A DNA stretch of 64,000 nt from Streptomyces sp. SID8374. GTDB lineage: Bacteria > Actinomycetota > Actinomycetes > Streptomycetales > Streptomycetaceae. Of this stretch, positions 56,515 to 64,000 are shown piece by piece. The stretch is taken from assembly GCF_009865135.1 (NCBI RefSeq), contig NZ_WWGH01000001.1:1798001-1862000 (forward strand), in the 5' to 3' direction. How positions within the stretch are numbered: position 1 is the stretch's first letter; each line of letters begins with the position of its first letter. A program made the position numbers and the translations under genes. The notes beneath the pieces were generated by a model. That model was not told the DNA's origin, did no database searches, and saw only the letters and a list, made by a program, of their open reading frames with translations.

Positions 56515-58602
56515 TTACTTGCCGACCGCCTCAGCGCGTACGGGTTCGGGTTCGGGTGCGGGTTCCGCCGCCTGCCCCGCCGGTTCCGCAGCCGTCTTCT
56601 TCTCCCCGGTCACCAACTTCCGCGGGCCCGACAGCAGATACGTCAGCCCGAAGCCCAGCGAGACGACCAGCGCCCCGCCGGCCGCGTCCAGCACCCAGTG
56701 GTTGGCGGTCGCCACGATCGCCGCGATGGTGAAGAGCGGGTGGAGCAGGCCGAGCGCCTTCATCCACAGCTTCGGGGCCAGCATCACGATGACCACCCCG
56801 CACCACAGGGACCAGCCGAAGTGCAGGGACGGCATCGCCGCGTACTGGTTGGTGACCGTGGTCAGCGTCCCGTAGTCGGGCTTCGCGAAGTCCTGCACCC
56901 CGTGGACGGTGTCGATGAAGCCGAGCCCGGGCATGAGCCGGGGCGGGGCCAGCGGGTAGAGCCAGAAGCCGACGAGCGCCAGCACGGTGGCGAAGCCGAT
57001 GGAGGAGCGGACCCAGCGGTAGTCGGCGGGGCGGCGCGCGTACAGCACCCCGAGGATCGTCAGCGGGACGATGAAGTGGAAGGTCAGGTAGTAGTAGTCG
57101 AAGAACTCCCGCAGCCAGGTGATCTGCACGACCGTGTGGTTGACCCACAGCTCTATGTCGATGTGCAGCCACTGCTCGATGGCGTGGATCTGCCGGCCGT
57201 GCTCCTCGGCGAGCGGGCGGCCGGCGGTGGCGGCGAGGCGGACCTGTGCGTACGCGGAGTAGACGACGCGGATGAGCAGGAGCTCCAGCAGGAGGTTGGG
57301 GCGGTGGAGCACCCGGCGCCAGAAGGGCAGGAGCGGGACGCGTCTGAAGCGGGCGGCGACCGGTTGCGCGTAGTCGGTGGGGACCGGCCGCTGCCAGTAC
57401 GGCGAGGTGCGCAGCAGGAACGGGGCGAAGCAGGCCGCGCCGAGCGCCACGAGGAGCAGCACGTTGTCCCGTACGGGGATGACCAGGCCGACGTTGGGGA
57501 GCAGCATCTTGGCGGGGAGCGTGACGACGAGCACCACGACGGCGGGCCAGACCAGCCGGTCGGAGGCGCGTCTGCCGACCTTGCCGACGACGGCCAGGAG
57601 CACCCACAGGAGCTGGTGCTGCCAGGCGGTCGGCGAGACGGCCACGACGACGCACCCGGTCACGGCGACGGCGAGGAGCAGCTGCCCGTCCTGGGCGTAG
57701 CGGACCGCGCGGCGTACGCCGATGACGGTGACCGCGGCGGCGAGGACGAGGAACAGGGCGATCTCCGCCGGTCCCTCGAAGCCGAGCCGGAGCAGCGCGC
57801 CGTGCAGGGACTGATTGGCGAGGCTGTCCGGCCGCTCACCGAGCCCGGCGCCCGCGGCATGGTGCACCCAGTACGCCCATGAGTCCTTCGGCACCGCGGC
57901 CCAGGCGGCGGCCGTGCAGAAGGCGAAGGTGGCCAGGGAGACCGCCGAGGCCCGGCGCTTCCCGGTCAGCCAGAACAGCGCGGCGAAGAGCAGGAGCGCC
58001 GGTTGCAGGGCGGCCGCGAGGCCGACGAGCACGCCTCGCAGCCGGTGGTCCCGGGCGGCGAAGCAGGCCAGCAGCACCAGGAGGACCGGCAGGATGCTGG
58101 TCTGGCCGAGGTGGAGGGTGTTGCGGACCGGCAGCGACAGCATGAGCAGGGTGATCGCGACGGGGACCGCGAGCAGCGACGTACGCCGGCCGACGGGTGC
58201 GGGCAGGGCCCGGGCGGCGACGACTCCGAGGGCGGCCACGAGGAGCAGGGAGCCGAAGGTCCACGCGATGCCGAGGGCTGCCTCGGCCGAGGCGGTGAGC
58301 GGCTTGAGCACCAGACCGGCGAAGGGCGTCCCGGTGAACCGGCCGCTCTCGTACAGCGAGCCGGACACATGGAGGACCCCGTTCTCCCCGATCCAGGTCT
58401 CCAGATCGGTGAGCCGTTCCCCGGGCGGCTGCCGTAGCACCACCGCCATCTGCCGTACCGCCAGCACGGCCACGACCAGCCAGAGCAGGGCCCGGGTCAG
58501 CCCGGTCCTCGTCTCCGCGTCCGCCACCGCATCCGCCACCGCGTCACCGCGCACACTGTGATCCGCATTTGCCACGCTGCGCCGACCCTCCCACCGTTCC
58601 AT
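56515..58602 (-). CDS. GT87-type glycosyltransferase / PAP2 phosphatase fusion, 695 aa
   Basis: The N-terminal 400 residues have about ten membrane helices of the GT87 mannosyltransferase type (DLETWIGENGVLHVSGSLYE, LHLGQTSILPVLLVLL). From about 440 onward is a PAP2-like part: YYLTFHFIVPLTIL, PSLHFGWSLWCGVVIV (PSxH) and NHWVLDAAGGALV. Such fusions are found in actinobacteria and likely use polyprenyl-phosphate sugar donors and recycle the lipid carrier. ATG at 58602 (MERWEGRR) follows AAGGGGCGGGG; an upstream start would add 21 residues. Confidence 0.88.
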   Translation of the reverse strand: MERWEGRRSVANADHSVRGDAVADAVADAETRTGLTRALLWLVVAVLAVRQMAVVLRQPPGERLTDLETWIGENGVLHVSGSLYESGRFTGTPFAGLVLKPLTASAEAALGIAWTFGSLLLVAALGVVAARALPAPVGRRTSLLAVPVAITLLMLSLPVRNTLHLGQTSILPVLLVLLACFAARDHRLRGVLVGLAAALQPALLLFAALFWLTGKRRASAVSLATFAFCTAAAWAAVPKDSWAYWVHHAAGAGLGERPDSLANQSLHGALLRLGFEGPAEIALFLVLAAAVTVIGVRRAVRYAQDGQLLLAVAVTGCVVVAVSPTAWQHQLLWVLLAVVGKVGRRASDRLVWPAVVVLVVTLPAKMLLPNVGLVIPVRDNVLLLVALGAACFAPFLLRTSPYWQRPVPTDYAQPVAARFRRVPLLPFWRRVLHRPNLLLELLLIRVVYSAYAQVRLAATAGRPLAEEHGRQIHAIEQWLHIDIELWVNHTVVQITWLREFFDYYYLTFHFIVPLTILGVLYARRPADYRWVRSSIGFATVLALVGFWLYPLAPPRLMPGLGFIDTVHGVQDFAKPDYGTLTTVTNQYAAMPSLHFGWSLWCGVVIVMLAPKLWMKALGLLHPLFTIAAIVATANHWVLDAAGGALVVSLGFGLTYLLSGPRKLVTGEKKTAAEPAGQAAEPAPEPEPVRAEAVGK

Positions 58603-58757
58603 GCCCCGCCCCTTCGACTCGGGGCAGTGCCGGATGAAGCCTCGCATTGCCCTACGAGGTAGACACAATCAACCCCCTCTTTGCCTGACTGTCATCATGC
58701 TTTCGTCCGGAAGAATGCCGGGCCGGGGCCGGTTCGGGGTCGGTCCGCAGGGATCTG

Positions 58758-59888
58758 TCAGCGTTCCGGCAGGTCGGAGGGGATGTCCGCCTGCCAGGCC
58801 GCGAAGAGCGGGACCTCGCCGTCGGCGGGCAGCACGACGATGCCGAACGGACGGTCGAAGGCGAGGTGCAGGAGCCGCCGCAGCGGCGGGGCCGCACCCG
58901 CGGCCCGTGTCGCGACCACCGTCACCGCCGCGGCCTCCACCCCCTCCTCGGCGACCTTCAGCACGGCCTCCTGGACCACGGCGGAGAGGGTGAGCGGCTC
59001 GGGCGAGAGTCCGGAGAAGTCCGCCGCGCCGGAGGTGGCCAGCCGGATCCCGAGGGCGGGCAGCTGTCCGGTGACGTCGATGCGCGTACGGAGGGTGAGG
59101 CGCGGCAGGGCGATGGTCACCAGGTCCGCCTCCGGCCGGACCCCGGTGCTCCGGTCCGCCCATCCGGCGGGCAGCACCCGGCCGGCGCCCGCGCCCGGCT
59201 CCCCGAGGACGAACCTGACCCGGGCGCCGTCCCCGCCGCCCTCCCCTCCGGTGCAGGGCAGTTCGACGACGTACGTGCCGTCCACCGCCCAGGCATCGGT
59301 GAGCGGCACCGCCTTCGTCATGGTCGCCGCCGGGCGGGTCGTCCCGGACGCGTCGGTGAACGGCCGGTCGCGGGTCAGCCGGCCCTCGAACGGCTTCTCC
59401 CAGCGGGCCTTCAGCGCCAGGACGTTGACGAGGGCGAGCAGGGTCTCGTCGGTGACCTCCAGCGGCAGCGCTTCGATCAGCCCGCCCGTGGCCTCGCGCA
59501 CCCAGGCGTCGGCGGCGGCCGGGTCCAGCACGTCGTCGAACCGGACGTCAGGCAGCCCCTCGCGGTACGCGTCGCTCACCGGCACCCGGCTCCACACCCG
59601 GGTCGCCACCCCCAGCGCACCGGTCAGCGCCAGCTCTCGGGCCGCCGCCGTCACGGCGGGCGCCGCCTCCCGGTCCGCCGTACCGAGCAGCGCCCGCAGC
59701 TCCCGGGCGGTCCCGCCGCGCGCCCCCGCGGCCACGGCGGCGAGCGCCAGCCACAGCCCGGCGGGCGAGCAGACGAAGCTGCCGCCGTCGGCCTGCTTCC
59801 CGGTGGCCAGGGCGTCGCGTATCCAGCGGTCGGCGAGGTGCTGGACGGCCCGGGCCCTCGTCGTGGCGTCGGTGACGGGTCGGTTCAT
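58758..59888 (-). CDS. serpin family protein, 376 aa
   Basis: A serine-protease-inhibitor fold: NVLALKARWEKPFEGRLT, TMTKAVPLTDAWAVDGTYVVELP, and the reactive loop hinge EEGVEAAAVTVV followed by FDRPFGIVVLPADGEVPLFAA. No signal peptide is visible, so the target may be intracellular. Bacterial serpins inhibit host or self proteases. The reactive centre lies near RAAGAAPP, which would favour elastase-like or other small-residue proteases (inference). ATG at 59888. It is divergent from an acetyltransferase gene. Confidence 0.9.
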   Translation of the reverse strand: MNRPVTDATTRARAVQHLADRWIRDALATGKQADGGSFVCSPAGLWLALAAVAAGARGGTARELRALLGTADREAAPAVTAAARELALTGALGVATRVWSRVPVSDAYREGLPDVRFDDVLDPAAADAWVREATGGLIEALPLEVTDETLLALVNVLALKARWEKPFEGRLTRDRPFTDASGTTRPAATMTKAVPLTDAWAVDGTYVVELPCTGGEGGGDGARVRFVLGEPGAGAGRVLPAGWADRSTGVRPEADLVTIALPRLTLRTRIDVTGQLPALGIRLATSGAADFSGLSPEPLTLSAVVQEAVLKVAEEGVEAAAVTVVATRAAGAAPPLRRLLHLAFDRPFGIVVLPADGEVPLFAAWQADIPSDLPER

Positions 59889-59940
59889 GGCTGCCCCCTG
59901 CGGATAAATCACGTCGTCCTTCGGACGTGAGGGAGCAAGA

Positions 59941-60438
59941 ATGCCCCACATGACCTGGACCGTGGCCGCCGAACGATTCGACTCCCCCGACGCCACCGCG
60001 CTGCGCCGCGACTACTACGACGAGGTCGCGAGCCGCTACTGGCAGCGGCCCGCCACGGAGGCGGAGATAGCGGAGGGGCTCGCCGACGACGGCGCCGAGC
60101 TGCTGGCGCCGCCGACCGGTCGGTTCGTCGTCGGCCGCCACGAGGGCAAGGCCGCGAGCTGCGCCGGGCTGGTGCTGACGGAGGAGGCGGCGCCGGGTTC
60201 GGCGGAGCTGACGCGGGTGTACGTACGGCCGGCGTTCCGGTCCACGGGCGGCGGCGGGCTGCTGCTTGCCGCGATCGAGGAGGAGGCGCGGGCGCTCGGG
60301 GTGCGGCTGCTCCGGCTGGACACCCGTCTCGACCTGGTCGAGGCGCGCGGGCTGTATGCGAAGCACGGCTACGCGGAGGTGCCGGCCTTCCACCGGCGCA
60401 GCCCGTACGCGGAGGTGTGGTTCGCGAAGGAGCTGTGA
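59941..60438 (+). CDS. GNAT family N-acetyltransferase, 165 aa
   Basis: Motif A is RVYVRPAFRSTGGGGLLLAAIEEEA, a variant of the acetyl-CoA pyrophosphate loop QxxGxG/A, and motif B is ARGLYAKHGYAEV. Residues 60-80 form the acceptor side. GGGAG lies seven bases before ATG 59941. It transfers an acetyl group from acetyl-CoA to an unknown amine. Ends convergently with the next gene, 24 bases apart. Confidence 0.9.
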   Translation: MPHMTWTVAAERFDSPDATALRRDYYDEVASRYWQRPATEAEIAEGLADDGAELLAPPTGRFVVGRHEGKAASCAGLVLTEEAAPGSAELTRVYVRPAFRSTGGGGLLLAAIEEEARALGVRLLRLDTRLDLVEARGLYAKHGYAEVPAFHRRSPYAEVWFAKEL

Positions 60439-60462
60439 CTCCCGGAGCGCGGCCCGAGTCGG

Positions 60463-62586
60463 TCAGGGCCGGTGGTCCGGGTCGTCCCCACGGCTCCGGT
60501 GGTCCCTGTGCCCCCGGTGGTCCGGGTGGTCGATGTCGTGGTGCCGGTCCGCCGCGTGGTCGCGGGGCGGCGCGGGCATGTGCGGGCGTTCCTTGCTGGA
60601 CCCGCTGACCTCGGCGGTCAGCTCGGCGACGAGCTTGACCAGGTCGGTGGGGCGCTCGGGCCCCCACCAGTCCCCCAGCAGTTCGGCGAGGGAGTCCTCC
60701 CGGGCCTGGGAGAGCCGGACGACGGCCTCGGCCCCCGCGTCGGTGAGGATCATCTGGAGCCCCTCGCGGCGGGCCAGTCCGCGCTCCTCCACCTGCCGGG
60801 CCGCCTCGGTGATCACCCGTAGCGGTACGGGGGCCACCTCGGCGAGCCGGGCGGGTTCGACGGTGCCGTGCCGCTTGATCCGCAGCAGCAGCCAGCTCGC
60901 GGCGGGCAGCAGGTCGTACCCGGCGCGCGCGGTGATCTTCTCGTAGATCTCGCGGCGCCCCTCCCGGGTGGCGAGCACCGAGAGTGCGCGGGCGCACTCG
61001 TCGTACGAGGAGCGCTCCACCGGGTTCGAGGCGAGCGTCTGGCTGGTGTCGGGGGCGGTGACCGAGCCGCGGAGCTTGTCCTCCCGGAGGAACCAGGCCA
61101 GCACGAAGGCGATGAGGACGACGGGTGCCGCGTACAGGAAGACGTCCGTGATGGAGGTGGAGTACGCGTCGAGGATCGAGGGGCGCAGGTCGGCCGGGAG
61201 CATCTGGATGGACCGGGGGTCGGCGGCCAGCCGGTCGGCGTCGACGCCCTGCGGCAGGGGCCGGCCCGCGAGGGCGCTGTCGAGTTGGCCGGTGAGCCGG
61301 TTGGTGAAGACGGTGCCGAAGATGGCCACGCCGAACGAGGCGCCGATGGAGCGGAAGAACGTCGCTCCGGAGGTGGCGACGCCGAGGTCCCGGTAGGAGA
61401 CGGCGTTCTGCACGACGAGGACGAGCACCTGCATGACCAGGCCGAGCCCGGCGCCGAAGACGAAGAAGAAGACGCTCATCACCCAGGTGGAGCTGGCCGG
61501 GTCCAGCCGGTGGAGCAGGAGCAGGCCGATGGCGGTGAGGGCGGTGCCCGCGAGGGGGAAGACCTTCCAGCGGCCGGTGCGGCTGACGATCTGCCCGGAG
61601 CCGGTCGAGGTGATCAGCATGCCGAAGACCATCGGCAGCATGTGCACACCGGACATGGTCGGTGTGATGCCGTGGACCACCTGGAGGAACGTGGGCAGGT
61701 AGGTCATCGCGCCGAACATCGCGAAGCCGACGATGAAGCTGATCACGGCGACGAGGCTGAAGGTCCTGATCCGGAAGAGCTTCAGGGGCAGCACCGGTTC
61801 CGCCGCCCGCCGCTCCACGGCGACGAACGCGACCAGCAGCACCACGGCGAGCACCGCCAGCGCGATGATCTGCACCGATCCCCAGTCCCAGGTGGTGCCG
61901 CCGAGGGACGCCACGAGGATCAGACAGGTGGCGACGGAGGCGATGAGGAAGGTGCCGAGGTAGTCGATGGTGTGCTTCTCGCGGTGGACCGGGATGTGCA
62001 GCACGGCCGCGATGACGAGCAGCGCGACGACGCCGATCGGCAGGTTGATGTAGAAGACCCAGCGCCAGCTGAGGGTCTCGGTGAAGAACCCGCCGAGCAG
62101 CGGCCCGAGCACGCTCGTCACCCCGAAGACCGCGCCGAACAGGCCCTGGTACTTGCCGCGTTCGCGCGGCGTGACGATGTCTCCGACGATCGCCATCGAG
62201 AGCACCATGAGCCCGCCGCCGCCGAGGCCCTGGAGAGCGCGGAAGCCGATGAGCTGGGGCATGTTCTGGGCCATGCCGCAGAGGGCGGAGCCGATCAGGA
62301 AGATGACGATCGCGGTCTGGAAGAGCTTCTTGCGGCCGTACTGGTCGCCGAGCTTTCCCCAGAGCGGTGTCGCCGCCGTCGCCGCGAGCAGATAGGCGGT
62401 GACCACCCAGGAGAGGTGGTCGAGGCCGCCGAGTTCGCTGACGATCGTGGGCAGCGCCGTGGAGACGATGGTCTGATCGAGTGCCGCGAGCAGCATGCCG
62501 AGGAGCAGTGCGCCGATCGCCACCAGGACGGTCCGGCGGGACTGCCCCTCGCCGGGCACCATGGGCGGGCTCAACTGCTGGGCCAT
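60463..62586 (-). CDS. MFS transporter (DHA2, 14-TM) with C-terminal winged helix and His/Asp-rich tail, 707 aa
   Basis: The first 540 residues are a QacA/EmrB-like transporter: LDQTIVSTALPTIVSELGG, motif A GKLGDQYGRKKLF, and motif C LGPLLGGFFTETLSWRWVFYINLP. From about 575 to 670 follows a soluble winged-helix region (LLLRIKRHGTVEPARLAEVAP, LARREGLQMILTDAGAEAVVRL), MarR-like. The last 30 residues repeat His, Asp and Arg (HDIDHPDHRGHRDHRSR), which may bind metal. ATG at 62586 after GAGGAG. The regulator-transporter fusion is unusual. Confidence 0.88.
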   Translation of the reverse strand: MAQQLSPPMVPGEGQSRRTVLVAIGALLLGMLLAALDQTIVSTALPTIVSELGGLDHLSWVVTAYLLAATAATPLWGKLGDQYGRKKLFQTAIVIFLIGSALCGMAQNMPQLIGFRALQGLGGGGLMVLSMAIVGDIVTPRERGKYQGLFGAVFGVTSVLGPLLGGFFTETLSWRWVFYINLPIGVVALLVIAAVLHIPVHREKHTIDYLGTFLIASVATCLILVASLGGTTWDWGSVQIIALAVLAVVLLVAFVAVERRAAEPVLPLKLFRIRTFSLVAVISFIVGFAMFGAMTYLPTFLQVVHGITPTMSGVHMLPMVFGMLITSTGSGQIVSRTGRWKVFPLAGTALTAIGLLLLHRLDPASSTWVMSVFFFVFGAGLGLVMQVLVLVVQNAVSYRDLGVATSGATFFRSIGASFGVAIFGTVFTNRLTGQLDSALAGRPLPQGVDADRLAADPRSIQMLPADLRPSILDAYSTSITDVFLYAAPVVLIAFVLAWFLREDKLRGSVTAPDTSQTLASNPVERSSYDECARALSVLATREGRREIYEKITARAGYDLLPAASWLLLRIKRHGTVEPARLAEVAPVPLRVITEAARQVEERGLARREGLQMILTDAGAEAVVRLSQAREDSLAELLGDWWGPERPTDLVKLVAELTAEVSGSSKERPHMPAPPRDHAADRHHDIDHPDHRGHRDHRSRGDDPDHRP

Positions 62587-62731
62587 GGGCGTCTCCTCGA
62601 TCCGCGCTGATCCACTACACCCCCATCCTGGCCGTTCCGCCCTGTTATGGCCTGTCGGGCACCGGCGGGGCATTGGGCTTCGCCGGAGCGGGCTGCATAA
62701 TCGCAGGCAGTTCAAGGGGAGGGGACCCACG

Positions 62732-64000
62732 ATGACCGGACACGCATGCCCGGAGTGCGGCAGACGGACGGCAGGCGAGCCCGGCACGGAGCACCGGGTG
62801 CCCTGCCGGTGCGGTACGGACACGGGCGCGACACCGCTCACGGGGGACGAGCTGCGCGCCGCCCGCTCGGCGGAGATGGCGGCGGCGGAGGACTTCGACC
62901 CACTGCGGATCAGGCCGTACGTGACGCTGGGGGACGGTGCCGCGCCTGGGGGCGGGGATGCCGGTGGCGGTACCGGTGGCGGTGCCGGTGCCGATGCCGG
63001 TGCCGATGCCGGTGGGCCCGCGCGGGAGACGGCGGACGACGCGGCCGCCACGATGCCGCTGCACCTGGGCGGGGGGCCGGGGGCGGGCACGGTTACGGGG
63101 TCGGGGCCGGTTGACGGCTCCGGCGCGGATTCCCGTACGGGCGTGGGTGCGGGGGCTGACTCCCGTACGGGCGCGGGGGACGGTTCCCGTACGGGGGTGG
63201 GCGCGGGAGCTGACTCCCGTACGGGCGCGGGGGACGGTTCCCGTACGGGGGTGGGCGCGGGAGCTGACTCCCGTACGGGCGCGGGTGCGGCCCCATCGTC
63301 CGCCGTCGGCGCTCCCCCGGCGGCCGACGAGAGCAGGCGGCGCACCGCGGCCCAGGGCGCGGCTTTCGGCGCGGGGCCGGTCTTCGGGGCGGCCTCGGGC
63401 GCCCCCGGGGCCGGGGGTGCCGACGCGGGCCCGGGCGCCCCCGGGGCCGCCGCCCCCGACCCCGTGCAGCCGCGCCGCAGGCGCCCCTTCGCGGCGCTGG
63501 CCGTGGGGGCGGCCGTGGCGGCGGTGGTCGGCACGGCGGCCTTCGCCGGGGGGCTCTTCGACCGGGACGGGAGCCAGGACGAGGCGTTGCCGGAGGCGAC
63601 CACGAGCGCCCCGGACACCGCGGACGAACCGGCGGCGGCCTCCGTCGCCCCGTCCCCCTCCCCCTCGGCCGCTCCCTCCCGTACGGCATCGGCCTCGCCC
63701 ACCCCCTCGGCCTCCGCGTCCCCGTCCGCATCGCCCACCCCCTCGGAGAGCGCCGAGCCGAGTCCGGCCGCCTCCGCCCCGGCGGCGCCGACCCCCGGCG
63801 CCCCGTCCGCGTCGGCGACCGGCGGCGAGGTCCCGCCGTCCGCCGCGCCGCCCGCGGAGCTGGCCCCCTCCTCGCTGCGGCGGGGCGACCAGGGCCCACA
63901 GGTGGCCGTGTTGCAGAACCGGCTCAAGGAGGTGTGGCTCTACCACGGCGACGCGGACGGGAACTTCAACGACCGGGTGGAGAACGCCGTACGGATCTAC
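62732..64000 (+). CDS. membrane protein with zinc ribbon, repeats and peptidoglycan-binding domain (3' truncated by window edge)
   Basis: ATG at 62732 follows GGGGAGGGG. The start has CPECGR and CRCG, a possible zinc ribbon. Residues about 70-200 are Gly/Ala-rich, with an 18-residue unit (GADSRTGAGDGSRTGVGA) tandemly repeated three times. A membrane helix is at about residues 250-270 (FAALAVGAAVAAVVGTAAFAGG), then a Ser/Pro-rich linker, then the start of a peptidoglycan-binding domain (LRRGDQGPQVAVLQNRLKEV, YHGDADGNFNDRVENAVR). It probably spans the membrane to touch the cell wall. The 3' end lies outside the window. Confidence 0.85.
   Translation, partial: MTGHACPECGRRTAGEPGTEHRVPCRCGTDTGATPLTGDELRAARSAEMAAAEDFDPLRIRPYVTLGDGAAPGGGDAGGGTGGGAGADAGADAGGPARETADDAAATMPLHLGGGPGAGTVTGSGPVDGSGADSRTGVGAGADSRTGAGDGSRTGVGAGADSRTGAGDGSRTGVGAGADSRTGAGAAPSSAVGAPPAADESRRRTAAQGAAFGAGPVFGAASGAPGAGGADAGPGAPGAAAPDPVQPRRRRPFAALAVGAAVAAVVGTAAFAGGLFDRDGSQDEALPEATTSAPDTADEPAAASVAPSPSPSAAPSRTASASPTPSASASPSASPTPSESAEPSPAASAPAAPTPGAPSASATGGEVPPSAAPPAELAPSSLRRGDQGPQVAVLQNRLKEVWLYHGDADGNFNDRVENAVRIY
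63130..63280 (+). repeat. 54-bp tandem repeat inside the last gene
   Basis: GCTGAC starts at 63155, 63209 and 63263, exactly 54 bases apart, and the palindrome CCCGTACGGG recurs within the units at alternating steps of about 30 and 24 bases. The period is a multiple of three, so the array encodes 18-residue units without breaking the frame. Confidence 0.85.

Noticed and set aside
62587..63927. N-terminal extension of the MFS/winged-helix gene
   Set aside because: The extension is antisense to the start of the peptidoglycan-binding gene and is only Pro/Ala repeats; ATG 62586 has a clear ribosome site.

Overview
The window looks like chromosomal DNA of a Streptomyces or close relative. G+C is very high with strong third-position GC bias, GTG starts and ATGA/GTGA overlaps are frequent, and many neighbours are typical of that genus: an RNase H/acid phosphatase fusion of the S. 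coelicolor SCO2299 type, the Nif3/zinc-ribbon pair beside it, an iron-dependent (DmdR-type) operator and a SCO2322-type surface protein. There are no tRNA or rRNA genes, insertion sequences, integrases or CRISPR arrays. The one structural RNA gene is rnpB (RNase P RNA), on the minus strand at about 2.2-2.6 kb.

Layout. 0-14 kb is housekeeping: a Fic protein, rnpB, a MerR regulator, an RNB ribonuclease, YaaA, a KDPG aldolase, a TauE exporter, the Nif3/zinc-ribbon/RNase H operon and a siderophore-binding lipoprotein. 14-23 kb (minus strand) holds a beta-oxidation island: SDR dehydrogenase, zinc alcohol dehydrogenase, MaoC hydratase, an MFS pump, an Ltp-type thiolase and a two-domain acyl-CoA dehydrogenase. 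23-34 kb has a second MFS pump, a methyltransferase, a cell-wall amidase, an F420-type oxidoreductase, and a glycosyltransferase/methyltransferase/cyclase-like operon divergent from a TetR regulator that closely resembles KstR, the actinobacterial cholesterol-catabolism repressor. 34-38 kb has two membrane-anchored XRE-type regulators and a secreted L,D-transpeptidase-like protein. 37.7-44.3 kb is a polymorphic-toxin locus: SseB-like protein, small helical protein, 1,553-residue RHS protein, putative immunity protein; G+C falls sharply in its second half. 44.3-46 kb encodes a 3Fe-4S ferredoxin and an aldehyde dehydrogenase. 47.4-53.5 kb is a probable cobalamin riboswitch followed by a cobalamin/cobalt uptake operon: alpha/alpha-toroid surface protein, SCO2322-type surface protein, and ECF T, A-A and S components. 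53.6-56.4 kb has a FadA5-like steroid thiolase divergent from a CYP125-like P450. The last 8 kb has a GT87/PAP2 fusion, a serpin, an acetyltransferase, an MFS/winged-helix fusion and the start of a peptidoglycan-binding membrane protein.

How the genes may work together. The beta-oxidation island, ferredoxin/ALDH pair, thiolase, P450 and KstR-like regulator look like one steroid side-chain catabolic regulon scattered over about 40 kb. Its promoters share two palindromes: a KstR-type box (TnnAACnnGTTnnA; three exact, three one-mismatch copies) and a second box, CTGACGnnnCGTCAG, whose regulator I cannot name. The two occur together at four promoters. Steroid ring-degradation genes are not in this window. 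Several short-period tandem repeat arrays and duplicated start regions lie between genes and are described as findings.
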